In this document: one piece after another, positions 14,614 to 20,949 of the stretch
How the letters are laid out: every line of letters starts with the position of its first letter
How positions within the stretch are numbered: the first letter of the stretch is position 1
Origin: an uncultured Lachnospiraceae bacterium
Lineage (GTDB): Bacteria; Bacillota; Clostridia; Lachnospirales; Lachnospiraceae
NCBI GenBank assembly: GCA_910585825.1
Contig: CAJUEY010000043.1
Span: 1-20,949 of the forward strand
Length of the DNA: 20,949 bases
Direction of reading: 5' to 3'
Made by a program: the position numbers and the translations under genes
The notes under the pieces: model-generated
What the model saw: only the letters and a program-made list of their open reading frames with translations
What the model was told of the DNA's origin: nothing
The model's database searches: none

Positions 14614-15036
14614 CGCCGGATTTTTGATTTTACTTGGCATTGCAGCTGCGTTGATTGGCTTTGCTGCCTATCAGGTTTTTTCAGAGAATAATGAGACAGA
14701 AGCTGTAGATTTATCTGAGCTTGCTGCAGGCGGTTCTGAAAAAGAGGGACAATATGTCAAACTGGAATTTGACACGATGCCCGTTTTCAAGGCATCGGCT
14801 TCCCAGGAGGAAGCAGGCTTTATTTTATTACAGATGTGAATGACGAAAGATATATTGCAAGTATATCAAATAAGACGATGAAAGGCATTACAGAAACATT
14901 TGACCGGGAAACAGGGAAGCTTGGCGCGCCATATCAGCTAAAAGGCATGACCAGCCAAATTGATGAGCAGGTAAAGGGAACGGCATTAATGAACAGCTGC
15001 CGGGTATTTAAAAACAAGGAGATTTTGGGATATTAG
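14597..15036 (+). pseudogene. Truncated and frameshifted small membrane protein gene
   Basis: One frame encodes AGFLILLGIAAALIGFAAY (a membrane helix) followed by an acidic stretch and EGQYVKLEFDTMPVFKAS, then runs into a stop at 14837-14839. Homologous-looking text continues in another frame from about 14821 (YFITDVNDERYIAS), through ETFDRETGKLGAPYQLKG to KNKEILGY and a stop at 15034-15036. A one-base loss near 14818-14824 would explain the break. The 5 prime end has no start codon of its own and merges with the last codons of scrA, so the N-terminus is also missing. I do not recognise the family with certainty. It appears to be an inactive remnant. Confidence 0.7.
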
Positions 15037-15047
15037 ATGAAAGAAAT

Positions 15048-15411
15048 ATGATACAGGGGTTGCGAAAAAATCTTCCGTGTGGGGAAACGCTCACATCAGG
15101 CGTATACAGCGTAGGGCTTGAAACAGAAATCAAGATGCTTTTTGGAGACTGCGTTTACGATGGGATATGACGCTGATTCCGCGTGTGAATGGCTCTGTGC
15201 TTCAGGTGACGAAAGGCAAGAAAGCCAGATTTAACATCTATGCCGGCATCAGCCAGAATTATCTGGTACTTTCGGAATGTGAAAAGTACAAGCATTATTA
15301 TGCGTTTGACGAGGTTTACAATTTGCATGCGGCAGATTTGGCATACCTGACCATGAAAAATACCGCGAAGCGTTTCTGCGCGTTTAAGAGCGATACGTTT
15401 GTAGTGGAATG
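15048..15411 (+). pseudogene. Broken hypothetical gene, two frames
   Basis: The first frame (from ATG 15048) reads MIQGLRKNLPCGETLTSGVY and on to GLETEIKMLFGDCVYDGI, then stops at TGA 15168. The text continues in another frame from ATG 15167 as LIPRVNGSVLQVTKGKKARF with NIYAGISQNYLVLSECEKYK, ending after SDTFVVE at 15411. The stop and start overlap as TGA/ATG, so a translationally coupled pair is possible. However, no ribosome binding site is seen at 15167, and the two parts read like one soluble domain split by a frameshift, probably also truncated at the C-terminus. The family is not recognised. Confidence 0.55.
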
Positions 15412-15417
15412 AAAATA

Positions 15418-15446
15418 TTGTACATTTTTTCTGCATATGGTATATT
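15418..15446 (+). promoter_or_regulatory. Promoter of the secreted thioredoxin-like/Fn3 protein gene
   Basis: TTGTAC (15418-15423) and TATATT (15441-15446) are spaced by exactly 17 bp, with a TGn extension (15438-15440). Transcription would start near 15453, 58 bp before the ATG. Confidence 0.75.
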
Positions 15447-15510
15447 GTTTGGGCAGAATCGCGGCAGGAATGGCAGGCTGCGATTCGTCAGAGAAAATGG
15501 AGGATATTAA

Positions 15511-17112
15511 ATGAAAGAAAAGAAATTTATGAAATGGTTCATGCCGCATACGGCTGCAGTCTTTTTGCTGCTGTTGTTTTTCGGTATGACGCCGGAGACA
15601 AAGGTACAGGCGGCGGAATGGAATAATCCTGCGTACACATTTACCTCTACAAAAGATACATCTGTTTCCACGACGGCCAATCCGGGGCAAACTACCGTTC
15701 TGGTTTTTGGCTATACAGGTTGTGGGAAGACGAGATCAACGCTCAACAGCATTTCTTCCTGTAACTGGGTGCATCGTTCGGATATTCGGGTGATTTTTGC
15801 AGATACCCAGGGGCATTCAAAAGAAGAAGTTGTGTCTTACGAAGAGGGGTATCAGTGTAAGGAAATGATATTTTGCTATGATGAATGGGAGGATGTGATT
15901 CCTTCTGCTATGTTTGAGTATGCCGGTCTCTCTGGCCAGGGCACAGGCGGGAGCTATCCGGTTATCGTATGGATTGATAAGAACAATAAAGTGCGGAATT
16001 TGACAATGGGCGCAAAGACGGCGGACGAAATTTTAACCGAAATCAAAAAATTTGAAGATATTGACGCTGAAGACAGCACAACGACGCCTTCAGGTTCCGG
16101 AGAAGGACTTGAAAATTTTGCATATGGCTTAAAAACGATACAAGGCGCTACGATTTCCACAAAAGCCAATCCGAACGAAACGACGGTTCTTCTTTTTGGC
16201 AATACAGGCTGTCCGATTACTGCGGCTACACTGCAGGAAATTGACAGCAGCAGCTGGGTGCATCGTTCAGACATTCGGGTGATTTATGCGGATATGTATG
16301 GAGCGACCCAGTCTGAGACACAGGAATTTGCTAAGAATTATACAAGCGGGAAGATTCTGTTCTGCCACGACGAAAGCGGGCTTAATTTTAATCATGGCCT
16401 TACTTATATTGGACTGGATCATCACACGGGAGGACAGTTTCCGTTTATTATATTGATTGACAAATATAATAAAGTAAGGAAAATTACATTAGGCTACAAA
16501 TCAGCCGATGAAATCATTCAGGAAATCGAGAAATTTACAAAGAAAGATAATGTTATAAATGTTTCGGATGTGTCCGGATTTTCGGCTGTTTCCGCTGCAA
16601 AAAATGTGAAACTTAGCTGGAATCCGGTTTCCGGCGCAGCAGGATATGAAATTTACCAGTACGACAATGCGAAGAAAGCATGGGAAATCAAAGCGGCGCT
16701 GGATGCGGCAGCAGTTTCTTATACGGTGGAAGGACTGACTCCTGCAGAAGAATACCGTTTTGCAATCCGGGCATTTGTAAAGCCGGAAGGCAGGGGGACG
16801 GTTTACAGTAAGACTTATGTTTCTCTGGATACGGCGACAACGCCGAAAGCAGTCAATTTTAAAGTCAGTGCCGGAAAGAAAAAAGCGACTGTAAAATGGA
16901 ATAAGGTGAAAGGAGCAACCGGCTATACGGTTTATTATAAAACCAAAGCCAAAGGCTCCTGGAAAAAATTGAAAAACCTTAAGAAAACCAGCTATACAAA
17001 GACAAAGTTAAAATCTGGAAAAACATATTATTTTACCGTTAAGGCATATAAAAAATACAATGGGCAAACCTATACCGGCAGTTTCCGCACAAAGAAAGTG
17101 AAAATTAAATAA
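15511..17112 (+). CDS. Secreted protein with two thioredoxin-like and two Fn3 domains
   Basis: This is a 533-residue exported protein. A long signal peptide (TM about 14-26) ends near KVQAA|EW. Two tandem domains of about 140 residues follow, with a repeat offset of 163 residues. Each has a thioredoxin-fold layout: a beta strand leading into a C-x-x-T site (TGCGKT at Cys71, TGCPIT at Cys234), then WVHRSDIRVI, and a cis-proline-type motif before a strand (SYPVIVWID with Pro150, QFPFIILID with Pro311). Both lack a second cysteine in the active-site motif. Two fibronectin type III domains (about 350-440 and 445-533) end the protein; the last is very Lys-rich. No sortase motif is seen. Extracellular redox, peroxiredoxin-like or binding function is possible; none is proved. 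Start supported by GGAGG at 15499-15503. Confidence 0.8.
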   Translation: MKEKKFMKWFMPHTAAVFLLLLFFGMTPETKVQAAEWNNPAYTFTSTKDTSVSTTANPGQTTVLVFGYTGCGKTRSTLNSISSCNWVHRSDIRVIFADTQGHSKEEVVSYEEGYQCKEMIFCYDEWEDVIPSAMFEYAGLSGQGTGGSYPVIVWIDKNNKVRNLTMGAKTADEILTEIKKFEDIDAEDSTTTPSGSGEGLENFAYGLKTIQGATISTKANPNETTVLLFGNTGCPITAATLQEIDSSSWVHRSDIRVIYADMYGATQSETQEFAKNYTSGKILFCHDESGLNFNHGLTYIGLDHHTGGQFPFIILIDKYNKVRKITLGYKSADEIIQEIEKFTKKDNVINVSDVSGFSAVSAAKNVKLSWNPVSGAAGYEIYQYDNAKKAWEIKAALDAAAVSYTVEGLTPAEEYRFAIRAFVKPEGRGTVYSKTYVSLDTATTPKAVNFKVSAGKKKATVKWNKVKGATGYTVYYKTKAKGSWKKLKNLKKTSYTKTKLKSGKTYYFTVKAYKKYNGQTYTGSFRTKKVKIK

Positions 17113-17122
17113 AAATCAATGC

Positions 17123-17154
17123 AATGCCGTTCCAAGAAATGGAGCGGCATTTTT
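17123..17154 (+). terminator. Terminator after the secreted protein gene
   Basis: AATGCCGTTCCA (17123-17134) pairs with TGGAGCGGCATT (17140-17151) with one wobble pair around a five-base loop. It is followed by a run of T to 17154. Confidence 0.85.
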
Positions 17155-17206
17155 ATCTGTCTTTATTTTTGGTTATAAATTGTACCGGATTATCAAAAGT
17201 ATCAGC

Positions 17207-17235
17207 TTGACTATGGTTGTAAAAGGGGCTATAAT
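17207..17235 (+). promoter_or_regulatory. Promoter of the zinc-ribbon membrane protein gene
   Basis: TTGACT (17207-17212) and a consensus TATAAT (17230-17235) are separated by 17 bp. It lies between the preceding terminator and the ribosome binding site GGGGGA upstream of 17268. Confidence 0.85.
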
Positions 17236-17267
17236 GATGAAAAAGGACGATTTATGGGGGATGAAAA

Positions 17268-18467
17268 ATGGGGATTATGAAATGTCCGATGTGCGGAGAA
17301 GAGCTGATGGGTGAAAAAGTGTGTAATCACTGTGGAACAGATGTAAGCAAATTAGAAGAATCACTTTGCAAAGATTGTAATGGGATTTTAGAAAAATGTC
17401 CTGAGTGTAACAGTTCAATTAGTCCGGATACGGAAATATGCAGTCAATGCGGGCATAATATTGGCGAGGTGAAAAACAAGATATGCAAGTGCTGTGATAA
17501 GAAAGCAGACAATGAACCGCAAAAAGATGCAGAATATCAGACTATGAATAATGATGGGAATGAGAACAAATCACCTCGGAAAATTCCGCGTAAATTACTG
17601 TATATAATTCCATGTGCGATACTGGTCTTTGTATTTTTGATCGTTTATACGCAAGTACATATCTATGCAGATGCGACATGTACAGAACCGAAAACCTGCA
17701 GATTATGCAGAAAGACAGAAGGCCATGAGTTGTATCATAAGTGGCTGCGCGAATGTGGAAAAGTAGAAACCTGTGAAAGATGTGGTTTGGAACAAGGCGA
17801 ACCGTTAGATCATAGCTGGCAGGAAGCTACTTGTGAGGCGCCTAAAACATGCTTTAGATGTCAGAAGACAGAGGGAGAAGCGTTAGGACATCAGGAAACT
17901 TGGGAGACTACTGTAGAAGCTACACTTACTGAGAACGGATATGAATCTAAAGTATGTGAAATATGTCATGAAACATTTGGTTCAGTTGATGTGGGAAAGA
18001 AGACTCCGGAAGTGGAGAGTGATCATTATAACTTTGGAGCCCTGGAGTTTATAGAATATTTTCAAGATTATTTGAGCAGCGCAACACTAAATATGGATGT
18101 TGAAATTGATGTGCAGAATACAGTATTGGCAGATCGTGCAGAGGGCGGTATTGCATTTTCAATTCCACTAATCATTAACTCCGATGAAGAAATAGAATTA
18201 TTGATGGCTGAAATGGAAGACGGCTATGTGCAGAGTATATTTCTCAGGTGCGGTAATAATGAGCAGACGAAAGGTCATGCCATGGCGCTTTTTGCTGTTA
18301 TGGGCGGCTCGCTGACGGATTCCAATCCTCAGGCATTTTTGGTAAATCTTTTTGGCAGTATCAAAGAGAAAGGTATCTTTTTCTATGGAAAGAATGGAAT
18401 TCGTTTCACACAGATACCAGATGACAATTATTATATATTGGGAGCAACTCCTATTCCGATCGAATAA
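17268..18467 (+). CDS. Zinc-ribbon membrane protein with extracellular Cys repeats
   Basis: This is a 399-residue single-span membrane protein. The cytoplasmic N-terminus has a chain of CxxC zinc ribbons (Cys6/9, 19/22, 34/37, 44/47, 58/61, 73/75-76). A charged linker leads to one TM helix at about 109-129. Outside lie three tandem repeats of roughly 25 residues built as CxxxxxCxxCxxxEGexLxHxW (137-159, 161-184, 187-212) and a final CxxC unit near 230-233. Such repeats are common in surface proteins of Clostridia. The last about 150 residues form an unrecognised mixed domain. Topology suggests a sensor or anchor linking outside to inside, but the function is unknown. It appears to be a single-gene unit with its own promoter and terminator. 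Confidence 0.75.
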   Translation: MGIMKCPMCGEELMGEKVCNHCGTDVSKLEESLCKDCNGILEKCPECNSSISPDTEICSQCGHNIGEVKNKICKCCDKKADNEPQKDAEYQTMNNDGNENKSPRKIPRKLLYIIPCAILVFVFLIVYTQVHIYADATCTEPKTCRLCRKTEGHELYHKWLRECGKVETCERCGLEQGEPLDHSWQEATCEAPKTCFRCQKTEGEALGHQETWETTVEATLTENGYESKVCEICHETFGSVDVGKKTPEVESDHYNFGALEFIEYFQDYLSSATLNMDVEIDVQNTVLADRAEGGIAFSIPLIINSDEEIELLMAEMEDGYVQSIFLRCGNNEQTKGHAMALFAVMGGSLTDSNPQAFLVNLFGSIKEKGIFFYGKNGIRFTQIPDDNYYILGATPIPIE

Positions 18468-18498
18468 GTAAATGTATTAAATGAAACAATCCTTTTAT

Positions 18499-18533
18499 AA
18501 AAGCAGCAGGCTGAGGGGTCTGCTGCTTTTTAA
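18499..18533 (+). terminator. Terminator after the zinc-ribbon protein gene
   Basis: AAAAGCAGCAG (18499-18509) pairs perfectly with CTGCTGCTTTT (18520-18530) around a ten-base loop, and the 3 prime arm ends in a run of T. Confidence 0.85.
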
Positions 18534-18610
18534 CTGTTAGAGCGTGTTTGAAAATTCATTTTATGTAAATGGATAGAGACAGTTGCAGTTTGCGATAAAT
18601 AATGATATGA

Positions 18611-18639
18611 TTGACATCAGTGATGCAAAATTTTATATG
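18611..18639 (+). promoter_or_regulatory. Probable promoter of the FNT-like gene
   Basis: A consensus -35 TTGACA (18611-18616) is followed after 17 bp by TATATG (18634-18639). This places the start of transcription near 18646, about 53 bp before the ATG at 18699. Confidence 0.6.
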
Positions 18640-18698
18640 GGTCATTATGCGTTTTTGATAAAGGGAAAGAGGTTTTACAGATCAAAAGAGGAGATTCT

Positions 18699-19262
18699 AT
18701 GGAAAGTTTAATCAAACGGTCAATACTATCCGGAATATTAGTTGGAATCGGAGTGATTATCAATACGACATCCTCCAATAAATACATAGGTGCAATGCTC
18801 TTTAGCCTGGCGCTTTTGACAATTATAAAGTGCAGTCTGAAATTATATACCGGCAGAATCGGATTTTACAAAACAGAAAAAGCAAAACACTTATTTGTAA
18901 TGCTGGTATGCAATCTGGCGGGAGCGTTGATTCCCACATTAAGCGTAGCATTGTGCAGGGAGTCCGTATATGAAACAATCGCTGCAGCGTCTGAAACTAA
19001 GTTTGGAAATTCTTTTGCGGCCCTGTTTTTGTATGGCGCATTGTGCGGCGTGCTGATGTTTATCGCTGTTTATTCAAAGGATACAATTATTACGATTTTC
19101 TGTATTATGGTCTTTATTCTTTCCGGATATGAACACTGCATTGCAGATTTTATTTATCTGATATTGAATTTTTCAATAGAAAACTGCGGAAAGTTTACAG
19201 TGATTATTTTAGGAAATTCCATAGGCTCTATGGCAACGCATTTTTTGATAGAAGAAAAATAA
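18699..19262 (+). CDS. Compact formate/nitrite transporter (FNT) family protein
   Basis: This is a 187-residue, six-helix membrane protein (helices at about 8-24, 29-48, 63-85, 104-125, 128-158 and 163-183). Several family marks of FocA/NirC-type channels are visible: the half-helix loop LYTGR (49-53, cf. LFTGN), NLAGALI (72-78), and GYEHCIADF with His146, equivalent to the central pore histidine of the family. FNT proteins conduct small monovalent anions such as formate, nitrite or hydrosulfide. At 187 residues it is about 70-90 shorter than typical members, mostly through short loops and termini rather than lost helices. The start at 18699 follows AGAGGAG. The gene precedes prfC by 25 bp and may be cotranscribed with it. 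The substrate is not assignable. Confidence 0.7.
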   Translation: MESLIKRSILSGILVGIGVIINTTSSNKYIGAMLFSLALLTIIKCSLKLYTGRIGFYKTEKAKHLFVMLVCNLAGALIPTLSVALCRESVYETIAAASETKFGNSFAALFLYGALCGVLMFIAVYSKDTIITIFCIMVFILSGYEHCIADFIYLILNFSIENCGKFTVIILGNSIGSMATHFLIEEK

Positions 19263-19287
19263 AAATAATCATTTTGGAGGAACTGCT

Positions 19288-20880
19288 TTGGCTGATTTAA
19301 AGAAAGAGATAGAAAAAAGAAGAACATTTGCAATCATATCTCATCCGGATGCCGGAAAAACTACCCTGACAGAGAAATTTCTGCTTTACGGAGGCGCTAT
19401 TAATCTGGCCGGTTCTGTAAAAGGAAAAGCGACGGCAAGACATGCGGTATCAGATTGGATGGAAATTGAAAAGGAAAGAGGAATTTCTGTTACTTCTTCC
19501 GTTCTTCAGTTTAATTACGGCGGATACTGCATTAATATTCTGGATACGCCGGGGCATCAGGATTTTTCCGAAGATACGTACCGTACTCTGATGGCGGCGG
19601 ATTCTGCCGTTATGGTTATTGACGGTTCCAAGGGAGTGGAAGCGCAGACAAGGAAACTGTTTAAGGTATGTGTGATGCGTCATATTCCGATTTTTACCTT
19701 TATTAACAAAATGGATCGGGATGCCAACGACACCTTTGATTTGTTGGATGAAATTGAAAAAGAGCTGGGAATTGCCACATGTCCGATCAACTGGCCGATT
19801 GGTTCCGGTAAGAATTTTAAAGGCGTTTATGACAGAAATAAAAAAGAGGTCATGCTTTACAGTGATACTCAAAAAGGCACAAAAGAAGGAGAGGAAAGAG
19901 ATCTTTCTTTGGAGGATGCATCGCTTCCCGGAGAGATCGGAGAAGAAAACTACGAAAAACTAATGGAGGAAATTGAACTGTTAGACGGCGCCAGTGCAGA
20001 ATTTGATCTGGATCTGGTGTCAAAAGGCGAACTTTCGCCTGTATTTTTCGGATCGGCTCTGACGAATTTCGGCGTGGAGACATTTTTAAAGCATTTTTTG
20101 CAGATGACGTTTTCGCCGCTGCCCAGAAAATCCAATTTAGGAGAAAAGAATCCTTTTGATGAAGATTTTTCAGCGTTTGTTTTTAAAATACAGGCAAACA
20201 TGAACAAAAATCACAGAGACAGGATCGCTTTTATGCGTATCTGTTCCGGAAAATTTACAGCAGGCATGGAAGTGATTCATGTGCAGGGCGGCAATAAGAA
20301 GATCAAATTGTCTCAGCCTCAGCAGATGATGGCGCAGGACCGCAAAATTATTGAAGAGGCATATGCGGGAGATATTATCGGTGTATTTGATCCGGGGATT
20401 TTTTCTATTGGAGATACCATTACAACGGCAGCAAAGCCCTATCAGTTTGAAGGGATTCCTACTTTTGCGCCGGAGCATTTTGCAAGGGTGCGGCAGCTGG
20501 ACACCATGAAGCGGAAACAGTTTGTAAAAGGAATTACCCAGATTGCCCAGGAAGGAGCCATTCAGATTTTTCAGGAATACGGAATGGGTATGGAAGAAAT
20601 CATAGTAGGCGTCGTAGGAGTTCTTCAGTTTGATGTATTGAAATACCGGCTTTTAAATGAATATAATGTGGAGATTCGTCTTGAAAATATGCCTCATGAA
20701 TATATTCGCTGGATTGAGAGTGAAGGTACAGATATAGAGAAACTGACGGGAACTTCCGATATGAAAAAAATTCAGGATCTGAAAGGCAGTCCATTGCTGA
20801 TCTTTGTCAATGAATGGAGTGTCGGCATGACGTTAGACCGGAATCAGGGACTGGTATTGTCGGAATTTGGAAAGAATTAA
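19288..20880 (+). CDS. prfC: Peptide chain release factor 3 (TTG start)
   Basis: RF3 is a translational GTPase that recycles RF1/RF2 from the ribosome after termination. All G motifs are visible: P-loop HPDAGKTT (19-26), DTPGH (86-90) and NKMD (140-143). The switch region carries ARHAVSDWMEIEKERGISVT. The C-terminal part contains the RF3-type FEGIPTFAPEHFARV and GVVGVLQFDVLKYRL. At 530 residues it is full length. The start codon is TTG at 19288, seven bases after GGAGG (19276-19280); no upstream ATG fits. It follows the FNT-like gene closely. This is a core gene with no anomaly beyond the start codon. Confidence 0.96.
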   Translation: MADLKKEIEKRRTFAIISHPDAGKTTLTEKFLLYGGAINLAGSVKGKATARHAVSDWMEIEKERGISVTSSVLQFNYGGYCINILDTPGHQDFSEDTYRTLMAADSAVMVIDGSKGVEAQTRKLFKVCVMRHIPIFTFINKMDRDANDTFDLLDEIEKELGIATCPINWPIGSGKNFKGVYDRNKKEVMLYSDTQKGTKEGEERDLSLEDASLPGEIGEENYEKLMEEIELLDGASAEFDLDLVSKGELSPVFFGSALTNFGVETFLKHFLQMTFSPLPRKSNLGEKNPFDEDFSAFVFKIQANMNKNHRDRIAFMRICSGKFTAGMEVIHVQGGNKKIKLSQPQQMMAQDRKIIEEAYAGDIIGVFDPGIFSIGDTITTAAKPYQFEGIPTFAPEHFARVRQLDTMKRKQFVKGITQIAQEGAIQIFQEYGMGMEEIIVGVVGVLQFDVLKYRLLNEYNVEIRLENMPHEYIRWIESEGTDIEKLTGTSDMKKIQDLKGSPLLIFVNEWSVGMTLDRNQGLVLSEFGKN

Positions 20881-20901
20881 AAAGCAGAAGGAGGTTTTAG
20901 T

Positions 20902-20928
20902 GTGAAAGAAAGTAGAGGAAAACCATAA
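20902..20928 (+). other. Eight-codon GTG micro-ORF with a strong ribosome binding site
   Basis: AGGAGG (20889-20894) is followed after seven bases by GTG and seven more codons (KESRGKP) to TAA at 20926-20928. A TTGACG box follows at 20930-20935 just before the window ends. It could be a leader peptide, the broken start of a gene, or a chance site. The downstream context is cut off. Confidence 0.3.
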
Positions 20929-20949
20929 ATTGACGCACTTGAATAAGCT

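Noticed and set aside
15703..15735. Walker A-like GYTGCGKT in the secreted protein, suggesting an ATPase or GTPase
   Set aside because: The protein is exported, the second repeat has TGCPIT at the same place, and the surrounding cis-proline motifs fit a thioredoxin fold. The P-loop resemblance is coincidental.
18538..18570. Sequence GAGCGTGTTTGAAAATTC resembling an insertion-sequence end
   Set aside because: Only one end is visible, with no partner inverted repeat, target duplication or transposase nearby.
18607..18711. 34-codon frame before the FNT-like gene
   Set aside because: It lies over the promoter of the next gene, has no ribosome binding site and overlaps the start of a better-supported gene. 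It might be a relic but cannot be supported.

Overview
The window looks like a chromosomal segment from a Gram-positive Firmicute of the class Clostridia, most likely the Lachnospiraceae. This rests on strong AGGAGG ribosome binding sites, TGn-extended sigma-A promoters, the infC-rpmI-rplT order with an attenuator leader, a sucrose PTS, a Cys-repeat surface protein and a single-membrane lipoprotein. Genus and species cannot be read from the sequence alone.

Layout. (1) Positions 280-3681 hold a tight four-gene operon: purine nucleoside phosphorylase, an MtaD-like amidohydrolase, a metallo-beta-lactamase-fold hydrolase and RNase HI. All three internal junctions are ATGA stop/start overlaps. (2) Positions 3712-3855 hold a 144-bp non-coding element with 12-bp perfect terminal inverted repeats, exactly flanked by an 8-bp direct repeat. 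It has the anatomy of a recently inserted MITE. (3) Positions 3894-5235 hold the translation operon infC-rpmI-rplT, with its promoter, an attenuator-type leader, a probable AUU start codon for IF3 and a terminator. (4) galE (5320-6336) and a tRNA-Glu(CTC) gene (6414-6485) follow. (5) Positions 6703-14613 form an accessory sugar region. On the minus strand lie a LacI-family regulator, an orphan sugar-binding lipoprotein and a methyl-accepting chemotaxis protein. Divergent on the plus strand lie a GH32 sucrose-6-phosphate hydrolase and a sucrose-type PTS EIIBCA. The divergent intergenic region carries a strong promoter with a perfect 16-bp LacI-type palindrome just after the predicted start of transcription, plus an inverted 18-bp copy of the overlapping site about 160 bp away. 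(6) Positions 14597-15411 hold broken remnants of at least two genes directly abutting the PTS stop codon. (7) Positions 15511-17112 encode a secreted protein with two tandem thioredoxin-like domains and two fibronectin type III domains. Positions 17268-18467 encode a membrane zinc-ribbon protein with extracellular Cys repeats, and 18699-19262 a compact formate/nitrite-transporter-like protein. (8) prfC (release factor 3, TTG start) closes the window.

How the genes work together. The PTS imports and phosphorylates a fructoside, most likely sucrose. The GH32 enzyme cleaves the sugar phosphate, and the LacI-family protein probably represses the operon. The binding lipoprotein has no permease genes beside it but is followed after 45 bp by a chemoreceptor. 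This suggests a binding-protein/chemoreceptor pair that senses the same sugar rather than transporting it. That sensory module and the MITE-like element are the two most interesting things here. The translation genes (infC operon, prfC) are ordinary core genes.
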